NCBI GenBank assembly: GCA_963714375.1 | Contig: CAVQOG010000008.1 | Coordinates: forward strand, 62,001 to 126,000 | Reading direction: 5' to 3' | Origin: UBA5794 sp963714375 | Lineage (GTDB): Bacteria > Actinomycetota > Acidimicrobiia > Spongiisociales > UBA5794 | Length of the DNA: 64,000 nt | Shown: piece after piece, positions 7,635 to 15,896 of the stretch | How the letters are laid out: the number at the start of each line of letters is the position of its first letter | How positions within the stretch are numbered: the first letter of the stretch is position 1 | The notes under the pieces: generated by a model | Database searches by the model: none | What the model was told of the DNA's origin: nothing | The model's input: the letters and a program-made list of their open reading frames with translations, nothing else | Position numbers and translations under genes: made by a program

Positions 7635-8475
7635 GGGAGGACTGGGGCGCGGACTTGATGCCCTGATTCCGCAAAACCATCCAATAGGTGGATTCGCTGA
7701 CATTCCGGTCAAGGATATTGATCCGAATCCAAAACAACCTCGAAGAGATTTTGACCAGGTGGGGCTGGATTCTCTGTCCGCCTCGATCGCCGCCGTCGGG
7801 CTCCTGCAACCGATCGTTGTGCGAGTCGACGGTGACCGGTATGTGCTGGTGGCAGGCGAACGAAGGCTGAGGGCAGCCAAGCAAGCGGGCCTAGCGACCA
7901 TTCCAGCGGTCATACGCGATACCACCGACGATGAGGCGAACCTGACCGAGGCCCTCGTTGAGAATCTCCAGCGTGAGGACCTCTCCGCGCTTGAGGAAGC
8001 TGCTGCCTTCAGCGAGTTGCTGGAAGATTATGGAATGACCCATGAACAGGTGGCCGAACGGGTTGGTCGCAGCCGTAGCGCGGTCACCAATACAGTGCGT
8101 CTCTTGCAGCTGCCTGTGCCGATCCAGGCGTTGCTTGCGTCTGGATCTCTCTCGGCCGGCCACGCCAGAGCACTTTTGGGTTCCGACGACGAGGCGTACG
8201 CCATACATATCGCCGAAAGAGCAGCAGCGGAAGGCTGGACGGTGCGCAGGGTCGAAGAGGCAATTCGGCTTCGTGGAACACAGGGTGGAGGCAGCCGAAG
8301 TACCGCTACCAGGGCCATCCGTCCGGCCGCGATCATCGAACTCGAGGAGAAACTCGAGGAGAAACTCGGCACCAAAGTCAAAATCGACTACCGAGGCAAC
8401 GGTGGCCGAATCACGATTCGGTACGGATCCTCAGACGACCTCGAGCGGATCTACCGGCACCTGTTCGGGGAATAG
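7621..8475 (+). CDS. parB: Chromosome partitioning protein ParB (Spo0J), CTP-dependent clamp
   Basis: The product is 284 residues. The N-terminus KGGLGRGLDALIP is the ParA-stimulating peptide. The CTP-binding ParB/sulfiredoxin fold has the GERRLRAA motif and ENLQREDLSALEEA segment. The helix-turn-helix for parS (TMTHEQVAERVGRSRSAVTN region) follows near residue 138, and a dimerisation tail ends the protein. It spreads from the two parS sites at 5927 and 5964. Confidence 0.95.
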   Translation: MAARKGGLGRGLDALIPQNHPIGGFADIPVKDIDPNPKQPRRDFDQVGLDSLSASIAAVGLLQPIVVRVDGDRYVLVAGERRLRAAKQAGLATIPAVIRDTTDDEANLTEALVENLQREDLSALEEAAAFSELLEDYGMTHEQVAERVGRSRSAVTNTVRLLQLPVPIQALLASGSLSAGHARALLGSDDEAYAIHIAERAAAEGWTVRRVEEAIRLRGTQGGGSRSTATRAIRPAAIIELEEKLEEKLGTKVKIDYRGNGGRITIRYGSSDDLERIYRHLFGE

Positions 8476-8479
8476 TCAC

Positions 8480-8521
8480 GATGACCGATGACCGATGACC
8501 GACTTCTGACGTCCGACGTCC
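8480..8521. repeat. Heptamer array after parB, six units
   Basis: GATGACC three times, then GACTTCT, GACGTCC and GACGTCC, starting four bases after the parB stop and ending just before the 3' end of the convergent cwlM-like gene. Confidence 0.8.
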
Positions 8522-8524
8522 GCC

Positions 8525-9496
8525 CTAGTCCTCCGACTGACGGCTTGCTTCGTAGAGTCCTGCGACAGCGTTCGCTGCTATTCGTCCTGCCCTACGGTTC
8601 ATCGATCGCAACGCGACCACGACGGCCGGTGCCCTCGTTTCCTTGAGTATCGGCATGGTCCGACCGTACGCCCTGATTCCGAGTCGGTCTCCGATGTGCT
8701 CGGCTATCGCCATTCCGGCCGCTGAGTGGCTGTGCTCCGAGCTGAAGTAGTAGATGCCCTCTTCAATCTCGTCTGGAACAAAGAATCCCACGACAAGGTC
8801 AGCGTTGGACTTGTTTGCCTTCTGGGATCGGAGCCGTGGCGCCGGGGTGGTGTCGATTGAACGACTCACCAACGGGATACCTCCCAGTATCTGGATGGCG
8901 AAACTGGCTTCCATCGCGGCGATCCACGTCGCATCAGCTTCTTCAGCGGTGCGACATTCTGGGTCAATGTAGATGAGTTGTCCGGCGATGGTCGGCGGGA
9001 GGGTGTCGAGCCACTGTCGTTCGCGTACGGCCTCGCGACCCTCCTTCTGCGTTGCCAGATCAACCAGCCTGAGCTCCTCAGCAACTGCGACGCCTGCGAT
9101 GCCGTCCTCCGCCATTTGGCGATTGTGCTGAAAGTCGAGGACCCCACTCAGCGTGTCGGGACCGAAGATCCCATTAACCTTTCCGGTGTCGAAGCCAAGT
9201 GAGTTGAGTCTTGCTTGGAGTTCGGCAACGTCATCTCCGCGCATCATCGGTATCCGGTGATAGAGCATTCTGTCGCCGAGCCGATAGCCGGCCTCAACCA
9301 GGGACCGCCATGTCTCAGGCCCGACGATGCCGTCAGAGGGAAGGCCACGAGAGGCCTGAAACTCGGCTACGGCCATGTGGGTTCCGTCGGCAAATGTGCC
9401 ATACACATCGTCGCCGCACGGGAACCCGAGCGCCCTCAACCGATCCTGAACATCGATGACAGGCGCACCGCGGTCGCCTTGGTGATAAAGCCTCAC
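8525..9496 (-). CDS. cwlM: CwlM-like protein: two peptidoglycan-binding repeats plus inactive amidase domain
   Basis: The 323-residue product has no signal peptide. Two PG_binding_1 repeats cover about residues 5-65 (ending DGIVGPETWRSLVEA) and 80-140. An Amidase_3-like domain follows, but the zinc site is lost: the usual DPGHGG is IDPECRT, and the final catalytic-Glu region reads VVVALRSMNR. In mycobacteria CwlM is a cytoplasmic, kinase-controlled activator of MurA rather than a hydrolase. Neighbours trxA, trxB, sigma and anti-sigma match the mycobacterial locus, so a regulatory role is inferred. Confidence 0.85.
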   Translation of the reverse strand: MRLYHQGDRGAPVIDVQDRLRALGFPCGDDVYGTFADGTHMAVAEFQASRGLPSDGIVGPETWRSLVEAGYRLGDRMLYHRIPMMRGDDVAELQARLNSLGFDTGKVNGIFGPDTLSGVLDFQHNRQMAEDGIAGVAVAEELRLVDLATQKEGREAVRERQWLDTLPPTIAGQLIYIDPECRTAEEADATWIAAMEASFAIQILGGIPLVSRSIDTTPAPRLRSQKANKSNADLVVGFFVPDEIEEGIYYFSSEHSHSAAGMAIAEHIGDRLGIRAYGRTMPILKETRAPAVVVALRSMNRRAGRIAANAVAGLYEASRQSED

Positions 9497-9537
9497 AGCT
9501 CAATCGTTGCAGAAAATGGAGCTTGAGCAATAGATCA

Positions 9538-9864
9538 CTAGTTGGTGAACTCAGAGAGCTCCGACGCAAGCTGTGCCTTTGAGCGGGCCCCGATGAGCCG
9601 TCGCTTTTCTTCTCCATTTTGGAACACGATCATGGTGGGGATACTCATGACAGAGTGGGCGGAGGCGACACTGGGGTTCTCATCGATATTCAACTTCGCC
9701 ACATTGAGCTTGCCAGCGTTCTCGGCAGCGAGTTCCTCAAGCGGTCCGTTCATCATCTTGCACGGACCGCACCATTCGGCCCAAAAGTCAACGAGCGTTG
9801 GGGTGTCTGACTGAATTGTGGCGGCAAAGTCACTTTCGGTGACTGTCATCGTGTTCTGACCCAT
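9538..9864 (-). CDS. trxA: Thioredoxin
   Basis: From the ATG at 9864, which has an AAGGAGAAG ribosome binding site, the product is 108 residues. It has the active site WAEWCGPCK and the cis-Pro segment MSIPTMIVFQNG. It reduces cytoplasmic protein disulfides and is recycled by the reductase encoded 27 bases upstream. A longer frame begins at 9891 but lacks the binding site. The order reductase-thioredoxin-cwlM is that of mycobacteria. Confidence 0.95.
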   Translation of the reverse strand: MGQNTMTVTESDFAATIQSDTPTLVDFWAEWCGPCKMMNGPLEELAAENAGKLNVAKLNIDENPSVASAHSVMSIPTMIVFQNGEEKRRLIGARSKAQLASELSEFTN

Positions 9865-9891
9865 TGTGTCTCTTCTCCTTGTCCTGTGCAA

Positions 9892-10854
9892 TCAACCGAT
9901 TGCCGCGGGTGCTGATTCCACCGGGGCGGAGGCACCATGGTGTGACTCAAGCCATCGCTCTGCATCGAGGGCAGCCTGACATCCGAGGCCCGCAGCCGTG
10001 ATCGCCTGGCGGTACACCTTGTCCGCGACATCGCCCGCAGCGTATACGCCTTCGATGGAGGTGAGCGTTTTGCCGGGCTTTGTGAGGATGTAGCCGTCGT
10101 CGTCGAGGTCGAGGTGGCCGACGAATACCTTGGTGTTGGGATCGTGTCCGATCGCCACAAAGACCCCGTCCGTCGGGAAGTCTGTGATCTCATCTGATTC
10201 GACGTCGCGGAGCCTTACGCCTTCCACGAGCGATTCGCCGTACACCTCGTGGACCACGCTGTTCCAAATGACTTCGATCTTGGGGTGACTCAGTACACGA
10301 TCACTCATGATTGTGGAAGCTCGGAATTCATCTCTGCGATGAATCACCGTGACCTTTGAAGCGAACTTCGTCAAGAACAATGCTTCTTCCATCGCGGAAT
10401 CGCCACCGCCGACAACGACGAGTTCCTTGTCTCGGAAGAAGAAACCGTCACACGTCGCACATGCCGACACGCCGTAGCCGGTCAACCGTTGTTCGCCAGG
10501 AACTTTGAGCCATCGTGCCGAGGCACCAGTTGAGATAACAACGCTGTTGGCTTCATGGAGATCCTCGCCAACCCAAACCTTGAATGGGCGTTGTGAGAAA
10601 TCGACTTCCGTAACATTCGACGCCACGATCCGTGTCCCGAATCGCTCCGCTTGCTTGCGCATCTGTTCCATCAGGTCGGGGCCCATGATGCCGTCTGGAA
10701 AACCGGGATAGTTCTCGACATCCGTCGTGATCATGAGCTGACCACCACGTTCCATACCCTCGATCATGAGCGGCTTGAGGCCCGCCCTGGCGGCGTAGAT
10801 TGCTGCCGTGAGGCCGGCTGGCCCACTTCCGATGATGACCATTTGTTCTGACAT
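9892..10854 (-). CDS. trxB: Thioredoxin reductase (NADPH)
   Basis: The product is 320 residues. It has the FAD motif IIGSGPAGLTAAIYAARAG at the N-terminus, the redox-active CATC in SACATCDGFFF, the NADPH motif VVGGGDSAMEEA, and the C-terminal FAD segment GVYAAGDVADKVYRQ. It transfers electrons from NADPH through FAD to thioredoxin. The ATG at 10854 follows AGGAGACGCC; the open frame continues upstream without similarity. Confidence 0.96.
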   Translation of the reverse strand: MSEQMVIIGSGPAGLTAAIYAARAGLKPLMIEGMERGGQLMITTDVENYPGFPDGIMGPDLMEQMRKQAERFGTRIVASNVTEVDFSQRPFKVWVGEDLHEANSVVISTGASARWLKVPGEQRLTGYGVSACATCDGFFFRDKELVVVGGGDSAMEEALFLTKFASKVTVIHRRDEFRASTIMSDRVLSHPKIEVIWNSVVHEVYGESLVEGVRLRDVESDEITDFPTDGVFVAIGHDPNTKVFVGHLDLDDDGYILTKPGKTLTSIEGVYAAGDVADKVYRQAITAAGLGCQAALDAERWLESHHGASAPVESAPAAIG

Positions 10855-10868
10855 GGCGTCTCCTGGGA

Positions 10869-11162
10869 CTATTTGCGGTCTTGGGGGTACCGCCGAATCC
10901 AAACGATGGCTCCGGCGAGTATGAGGACTGCACCCACCACGGCGTATGCGACCTCCGTTCCCATCAGCGCCCCCAAGGCACGGAATATTCCTACGAGCAG
11001 CCAGAAGATGGCCATGGCGATGGCCGCGAAGAGAATGATGCCAACAGCCGTCCAGGTAATGGCGACAGCAGCGCGGTCGACCGTGAGTTCGCGTACCTTG
11101 GTAGCAATCATCTCCAAGAGGTCCGCGATTCGCGCAGAGAGCGGTTGATTCGTTTCGGCCAT
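10869..11162 (-). CDS. Small two-helix membrane protein (holin-like/DUF-type)
   Basis: The 97-residue product starts MAETNQPLSARIADLLEM. It has two hydrophobic segments, about residues 34-58 (AITWTAVGIILFAAIAMAIF) and 68-88, and ends in a basic WIRRYPQDRK tail. The length and layout resemble small actinobacterial membrane proteins annotated as phage-holin-like, but no function can be assigned. It lies 14 bases upstream of trxB on the same strand, between trxB and the anti-sigma gene, and may be co-transcribed. Confidence 0.7.
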   Translation of the reverse strand: MAETNQPLSARIADLLEMIATKVRELTVDRAAVAITWTAVGIILFAAIAMAIFWLLVGIFRALGALMGTEVAYAVVGAVLILAGAIVWIRRYPQDRK

Positions 11163-11194
11163 GAACCGCAGATTAGCCCCCGCTGACGCCGAGC

Positions 11195-11992
11195 TCAGTC
11201 TGTGTTGTCCACAACGCTGCAATCGGTCAGGTCAACACTCACCACCTGGTCGATGCCTGATGCAGTCGTGATACCAAAATGTACGATGGTCTTTCCACCA
11301 TCTTGATCAGCGCCGAGTATCAGTGCGCTCGTGGCATCCCCTGTCAAATGGTCAATGAGTTCGTCGCGACAGTTGTCGAGGGCAGAGCGATCGATCACAA
11401 CGCCGCTCTTGTAGCCGAGGCGTTCTAGGACGTCCTGAACCGCTTCCTTGTCGGACTCCCCAGAGAGGGCATGGAGCAACTCGTCGGGGTCGATGTTCTC
11501 CATGCCAATGACATCGATCTGGTCACCTGCTTCGTATGTTTGATCAGACTCCGTCACTTCGTCCGCTGCTGGTGGCGCGCCAAGTGATGGGGTCTCCGTC
11601 CGGCTGGTTTCAGCGCCTTGGATGGCCCCTATGGTGGCGGAATCGTCGCTTGCGTTCGGAAGAACGACGATCGCGGTTACGACCGCAGCGGTTGCCGCAA
11701 GCCCAGCGACCGGCAGCCACCAACGCTGCTTCTTCGACTGGTGGTGCGGTGCGGTTGTCGCCGACTCGAGATGAAGCTCGGCGATCAGATTGGCTCGCAG
11801 GGTGTTGCGCTCGTCTCCCGTGAGACGCATCGGTTCGACTTCGGAGAGAGTGGTGTGGACTCTGGTTTGCTCAGCCAATTCCTGTGACAGCTCATGACTC
11901 GCCTGAACGCGCGACATCGCCGCATCAGCGGCTTCTGCGCTGAGGCGGCCCTCAACAAGGTCGAGGATGAGATCGCGGTCGCGGTTGTTCAT
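11195..11992 (-). CDS. Putative anti-sigma factor, single-pass membrane protein
   Basis: The 265-residue product has a cytoplasmic N-terminal part of about 90 residues (MNNRDRDLILDLVEGRLSAE...), one transmembrane helix near 92-112 (WLPVAGLAATAAVVTAIVVL), and an extracytoplasmic acidic domain. The N-terminal segment lacks the HxxxCxxC zinc motif. Assignment rests on the ATGA overlap with the ECF sigma gene and on the equivalent position of the SigM anti-sigma in mycobacteria. The family would hold the sigma factor inactive until an envelope or redox signal. Confidence 0.75.
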   Translation of the reverse strand: MNNRDRDLILDLVEGRLSAEAADAAMSRVQASHELSQELAEQTRVHTTLSEVEPMRLTGDERNTLRANLIAELHLESATTAPHHQSKKQRWWLPVAGLAATAAVVTAIVVLPNASDDSATIGAIQGAETSRTETPSLGAPPAADEVTESDQTYEAGDQIDVIGMENIDPDELLHALSGESDKEAVQDVLERLGYKSGVVIDRSALDNCRDELIDHLTGDATSALILGADQDGGKTIVHFGITTASGIDQVVSVDLTDCSVVDNTD

Positions 11993-12573
11993 GTTTCTCC
12001 GTCGTCAGGTATTAGAGGCTCGCTACCTGTGCTGAGGTTCCCGAGTTCTTTGGCCAAGAGCTTGCGCGCACGAAAAAGCCTGCTCTTGATCGTTCCTTGC
12101 GGCACCTCGAGCGTATCGCTCGCCTGCTCTAGCGACATGCCCTGGAGATCGACAAGGACAACTGCCGCGCGGAACTCCACACTCAGGGTTGCAAGAGCGG
12201 CGTCGATGTCGGGACGAACCTCGACGGCCCCAAACGGATCGGTACTTGCGACATCGACGGGATCGTGGTCATGTGGCAGTCTCTCGGCAGTGTTCCGTTT
12301 CTTGCGACGAAGATGGTCGTAGCACGTGTTCACCGCGACTCGGTACAGCCATGTGGAGAATGCAGCCTTGGCTTGGAAACGATCAGCCTTTCGGAATACA
12401 GCGAGGAATGTGTCTTGGGTGGCGTCCAAAGCCTCTTCGCGATCTCGGAGCATTCGGAGGCAGATACCAAACACACGGTCCTCGTGTGCCTCCATCAGCT
12501 CATTGAACGCTGTGAGATCGCCTTTGAGGTAACGGTCGATGAGGTCGACGTCGAGGTGGGCGCGGTCTGTCAT
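11989..12573 (-). CDS. sigM: ECF RNA polymerase sigma factor (SigM-like)
   Basis: The 194-residue product has region 2 (DEAMD-like LRDREEALDATQDTFLAVFRKADRF with AFSTWLYRVAVNTCYDHLRR) and region 4 (LEQASDTLEVPQGTIKSRLFRARKLL). Regions 1.1 and 3 are absent, as in all ECF factors. It overlaps its presumed anti-sigma by four bases. Its place next to trxA-trxB-cwlM and an MviN-like pseudokinase matches mycobacterial SigM, so a role in envelope or thiol stress is inferred. Confidence 0.9.
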   Translation of the reverse strand: MTDRAHLDVDLIDRYLKGDLTAFNELMEAHEDRVFGICLRMLRDREEALDATQDTFLAVFRKADRFQAKAAFSTWLYRVAVNTCYDHLRRKKRNTAERLPHDHDPVDVASTDPFGAVEVRPDIDAALATLSVEFRAAVVLVDLQGMSLEQASDTLEVPQGTIKSRLFRARKLLAKELGNLSTGSEPLIPDDGET

Positions 12574-12638
12574 GTGAGTGGAGAGTAGGCGTCACCAAGC
12601 TCGGACGACTGATGTTGTTTCTCATTGCGGGTGGGTGT

Positions 12639-13925
12639 CTATGACCCGAACCGTACCTCGTTGATCACGGCCTGATAGGAGCCATCCGGGCGTGCCGGAA
12701 GGTCGACGAGCCAGAGACGCCAGACACCTCCGCCACGTACAGGGAGCTGGATCTGGACTTCTGAGGTCTGGAGGGTTCCGCGGGCGATGTGCTCCCAGCG
12801 GGCCGGGTCATCGGGGATTGCCTCCGCCCAGCTGACTCGGAATGTTGTTCCCGCTGACCCTCGCACGAACATGGACGTCGGCGTTCCCGCCACATCGAAC
12901 ACGAGACCTGCCCCCTCTTTGAGTTCCCCGATTGGGCGGGAATAGGCCTCCGTGCGCCACGATGTCGAAGGGTCACCATCGACAACGTTCTGCACCTCAT
13001 CGTCGCTTTCGGTTCCGTCACCGAGCGGGTCATATACGACGACGACGGATTCCAGCGAATTCGGGTTCTTCGGGCTGCCAACCTCGATGGGGATGGTGGA
13101 TGTCGGACTGTTGGCTTCGCCTCCAACGGGGTACAGGAACGGTGAGTCTGGGTCGAAGTCAGCGGCGATTCCGACTGCCGCGATGAGAGCGATCGCCATG
13201 CTGATGAGCGTGAGCACAACGAGTGATCGCCACGGTCGGACGGGTGTCGCATCCTTGATGGGATCAAAGGCGACGGATGACAGGTGGGCAGCGAGAGTCG
13301 CGGCGTCGAACTCTCCTGCGATTCCCGCCACAAGGGCACGGTCGATGTCGGGATTGACACCGGTCAGCACCGTTGACGGCATCACGGATGGATCATCTGT
13401 GCCGGTCAGACCGGCTCGAAGCACTTCGGCTAGGGCACGAGTGTCACTCGCCTGGTCTCTCCAACGCGGTTGGCGACCGAACGCACCGATCTTGGCGGGA
13501 TGTGCTGCAGAAAAGTGAACGGCGGAGGTGTCAATTGCTCCATGCACCCCGCCTGTGGCGTGGAAGCGCGCCAACGCGACGCAGAGTCCCGAAGCGTTTG
13601 GCAAGAACTCTTCGACGGGGAGACCCTCTCCGGCGCGAATGCGGTCGGCAAATGAAACGCCGCCATCCCATTCACTTACCGAATACGCCGAAGCCGATGT
13701 CTCCCCTGCAGCGAAGACCTTCTGGAGATGGAGTTCAGTGAGCGCAGCCGCAGCACGAACTCCTCCGAGGAATGTTCCGTGTCGGTCGTGTGATGCCTCT
13801 GGTGCGAGATAGCGCACAAGAACGGGCCGATCGAGCTGTGCGTCCTGTGCGAGCCATTCCTCGATATCACCGTCACTACCCAGTCGGATGTTGAGGCGAT
13901 ACCGCTCAGGCAGGCGAGGAGGCAT
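12639..13925 (-). CDS. Membrane pseudokinase with extracytoplasmic discoidin-like domain (MviN C-terminal module without MurJ)
   Basis: From ATG at 13925 the product is 428 residues. Residues about 9-215 align with a Ser/Thr kinase fold but are degenerate: the catalytic loop HRDLKxxN is HGAIDTSAVH and DFG reads GAFG. A transmembrane helix lies at about 234-254. An extracytoplasmic domain follows with DGDPSTSWRTEAY, typical of F5/8-type carbohydrate-binding folds. This is the arrangement of the C-terminal half of mycobacterial MviN (Rv3910), but the MurJ flippase half is missing. Neighbouring genes match that locus. The start was moved inward because the kinase-like fold begins there. Confidence 0.8.
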   Translation of the reverse strand: MPPRLPERYRLNIRLGSDGDIEEWLAQDAQLDRPVLVRYLAPEASHDRHGTFLGGVRAAAALTELHLQKVFAAGETSASAYSVSEWDGGVSFADRIRAGEGLPVEEFLPNASGLCVALARFHATGGVHGAIDTSAVHFSAAHPAKIGAFGRQPRWRDQASDTRALAEVLRAGLTGTDDPSVMPSTVLTGVNPDIDRALVAGIAGEFDAATLAAHLSSVAFDPIKDATPVRPWRSLVVLTLISMAIALIAAVGIAADFDPDSPFLYPVGGEANSPTSTIPIEVGSPKNPNSLESVVVVYDPLGDGTESDDEVQNVVDGDPSTSWRTEAYSRPIGELKEGAGLVFDVAGTPTSMFVRGSAGTTFRVSWAEAIPDDPARWEHIARGTLQTSEVQIQLPVRGGGVWRLWLVDLPARPDGSYQAVINEVRFGS

Positions 13926-13965
13926 CAGTGCACCCTCAATGCAGTGGGGGGTGCGTGGGGGACCA

Positions 13966-14700
13966 CTATCCAGCCCGCAGGACAGCCAAGGACTCGGGGA
14001 GCAGTACGTAGCCCTCGGATTCGTAGAGCGAAATTGCCGGTACGTTTTCTGACTTGGTGTTGAGAAGGAGAGCCCTGGATCCAGCTCGTCTCGCACCTCG
14101 TGCCGCTGCACGGATAAGGCTTCGTCCCATACCCTCACCCTGCCACTTGGGATGAACGGCTACTCGCTGGAGGTAGGAAATAGCGTGACCGTAGCCGACA
14201 ATGGCGTAGCCCGTCGCACCCGCTTCCCCGTCGTTGATGATGAAAGTGTCCGACTTGCCCGTTGCGTGCGTTGCCTCGTCGAGGGCGTTTCGGTCGAATC
14301 GCCAGAATCCTTCGAAGGCAGCCTGATCGATGCATAGCAATGTGTCGAGATTGACTTCGGCGCTGCGGTGAACGAGGTGATTTGGGGCAGGGATATCACC
14401 ATCGAGCGACAATCGCATCAGCGCGAGGTCGATGTCGGGCACGAAGCCTGCGGATTCCCAAGGCGGTCGTGCCGACTCCGCAAGTGGTGTCGACAGGATC
14501 GAAGGAGCACCGAGATCGATGAGGCGCTGGGTGCAGTCCGAGAGGAAGCCGGACCCTCCTCGAACAAGCCGGAGGTGGGCATCGTCGAAGGAATCATTCC
14601 ATGGCCGAGCCTCGGCCCTCGCCCAGCCTCGACGCAAGGAGACAGAGCCCGGCCATGTACCGCGCTGGAAGACTCGATGTGTTGTATCGGCTACTGCCAT
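13966..14700 (-). CDS. GNAT family N-acetyltransferase
   Basis: The 244-residue product has a C-terminal GNAT domain with the acetyl-CoA pyrophosphate loop seen as VHPKWQGEGMGRSLIRAA, followed by LLLNTKSENVPAISLYESEGY. The N-terminal half is less clear and may be a second, degenerate GNAT fold. The substrate is unknown. It lies 40 bases upstream of the pseudokinase on the same strand and diverges from the deacetylase-family gene. Confidence 0.8.
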   Translation of the reverse strand: MAVADTTHRVFQRGTWPGSVSLRRGWARAEARPWNDSFDDAHLRLVRGGSGFLSDCTQRLIDLGAPSILSTPLAESARPPWESAGFVPDIDLALMRLSLDGDIPAPNHLVHRSAEVNLDTLLCIDQAAFEGFWRFDRNALDEATHATGKSDTFIINDGEAGATGYAIVGYGHAISYLQRVAVHPKWQGEGMGRSLIRAAARGARRAGSRALLLNTKSENVPAISLYESEGYVLLPESLAVLRAG

Positions 14701-14779
14701 GTCCTCTCCGCATCACGACATCCGGCGAGTACAGGCTACCTGCGGTTTGGGTAACCGCCGTTCATGAGACAATCCTCCG

Positions 14780-15787
14780 ATGTCGGTCCATCTTGTCACG
14801 AACGAACTGAGCCTCAGACACGTTACGCCACCGGGGCACCCTGAACGACCCGAACGCGTCACCGCTGTCATTGATGCCATCAGGTCTTCGGAGCACGACG
14901 TGGTGGAGGTGGAGGCCCCGGCCGTCGACATGAGCCTTCTCGCAACGATCCACGAGACCGCATACATCGACCAGATCAGAGCGTTCTGTGTTTCGGGGGG
15001 AGGAGCGTTGGACCCCGACACGTACGCGGTGCCAGCGTCGTGGGATGCGGCCATTCACGCCGCAGGAGCTGGTCCCGCCGCAGTCGACCGCCTCTCGAAG
15101 AGGTCAGGCACTGCCTTCGTTGCCGTACGGCCCCCTGGACACCACGCCGAACGTCATCAGGCCATGGGGTTCTGCTTGTTCAACAACATCGCGATAACTG
15201 CGTCATACCTACGTGCCAACGGTGAGCGAGTTGCGATTCTCGATTGGGACGTACACCACGGAAACGGGACTCAACACTCGTTCTACGAGGATCCGGAGGT
15301 CTTGTACGTCTCACTTCACGAGTTCCCGTTTTACCCGGGAACAGGGTGGGTGGATGAGGTTGGTAGTGGACACGGTCGTGGCATGACCGTGAATATCCCG
15401 ATTCCGGCTGCCACGACGGCCAGTTCATATCTCGCCGCGTTTCACCAGATTGCCATGCCACCAATCCGCCAGTTCGCACCATCGTGGATCCTGATCAGCA
15501 GCGGCTATGACGCCCACATGCTTGACCCTCTCGCCGGGCTCAGCCTCGAATCGGGTCACTATGGGTGGATGGCATCGGCGCTCACTTCTGTCGTACCCAA
15601 GAACCGGATCGTTGCCTTCCTGGAGGGTGGCTACGATCTGTCGGCGCTCGGGACGGGTGCAGTAGCGACGATCGACGGACTGATCGACGGTACCGAACCC
15701 GTCGTCTGGCCGAGTGAGGTCATGGGGTCGGCCGCCAAGACGGTAGAGATGGCCCGCGACGCAATCTCGACGTACTGGGATCTCTAG
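14780..15787 (+). CDS. Histone deacetylase family hydrolase (acetylpolyamine amidohydrolase-like)
   Basis: The 335-residue product shows the class II deacetylase signatures: RPPGHHA near residue 116, DWDVHHGNGT with zinc ligands near 155, SSGYDAH near 240, and LEGGYD near 275. These zinc enzymes remove acetyl groups from lysine or polyamine-type substrates. It is divergent from the GNAT gene with about 80 bases between, so acetylation and deacetylation genes face each other. Whether they share a substrate is speculation. Confidence 0.9.
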   Translation: MSVHLVTNELSLRHVTPPGHPERPERVTAVIDAIRSSEHDVVEVEAPAVDMSLLATIHETAYIDQIRAFCVSGGGALDPDTYAVPASWDAAIHAAGAGPAAVDRLSKRSGTAFVAVRPPGHHAERHQAMGFCLFNNIAITASYLRANGERVAILDWDVHHGNGTQHSFYEDPEVLYVSLHEFPFYPGTGWVDEVGSGHGRGMTVNIPIPAATTASSYLAAFHQIAMPPIRQFAPSWILISSGYDAHMLDPLAGLSLESGHYGWMASALTSVVPKNRIVAFLEGGYDLSALGTGAVATIDGLIDGTEPVVWPSEVMGSAAKTVEMARDAISTYWDL

Positions 15788-15896
15788 CGGCTTGTCACCA
15801 ATTGTGGTCCACTCGAGACACGAACTTCATCAAGACATCTGCTCATCCGGCCGATATCCCTATTTGGGAACCAGCGGAGTAGCGGAGGATTTCATC

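Noticed and set aside
14780..15787. Eukaryote-like chromatin enzyme or transferred gene
   Set aside because: Class II deacetylase-like proteins are common in bacteria; composition is like the neighbours.
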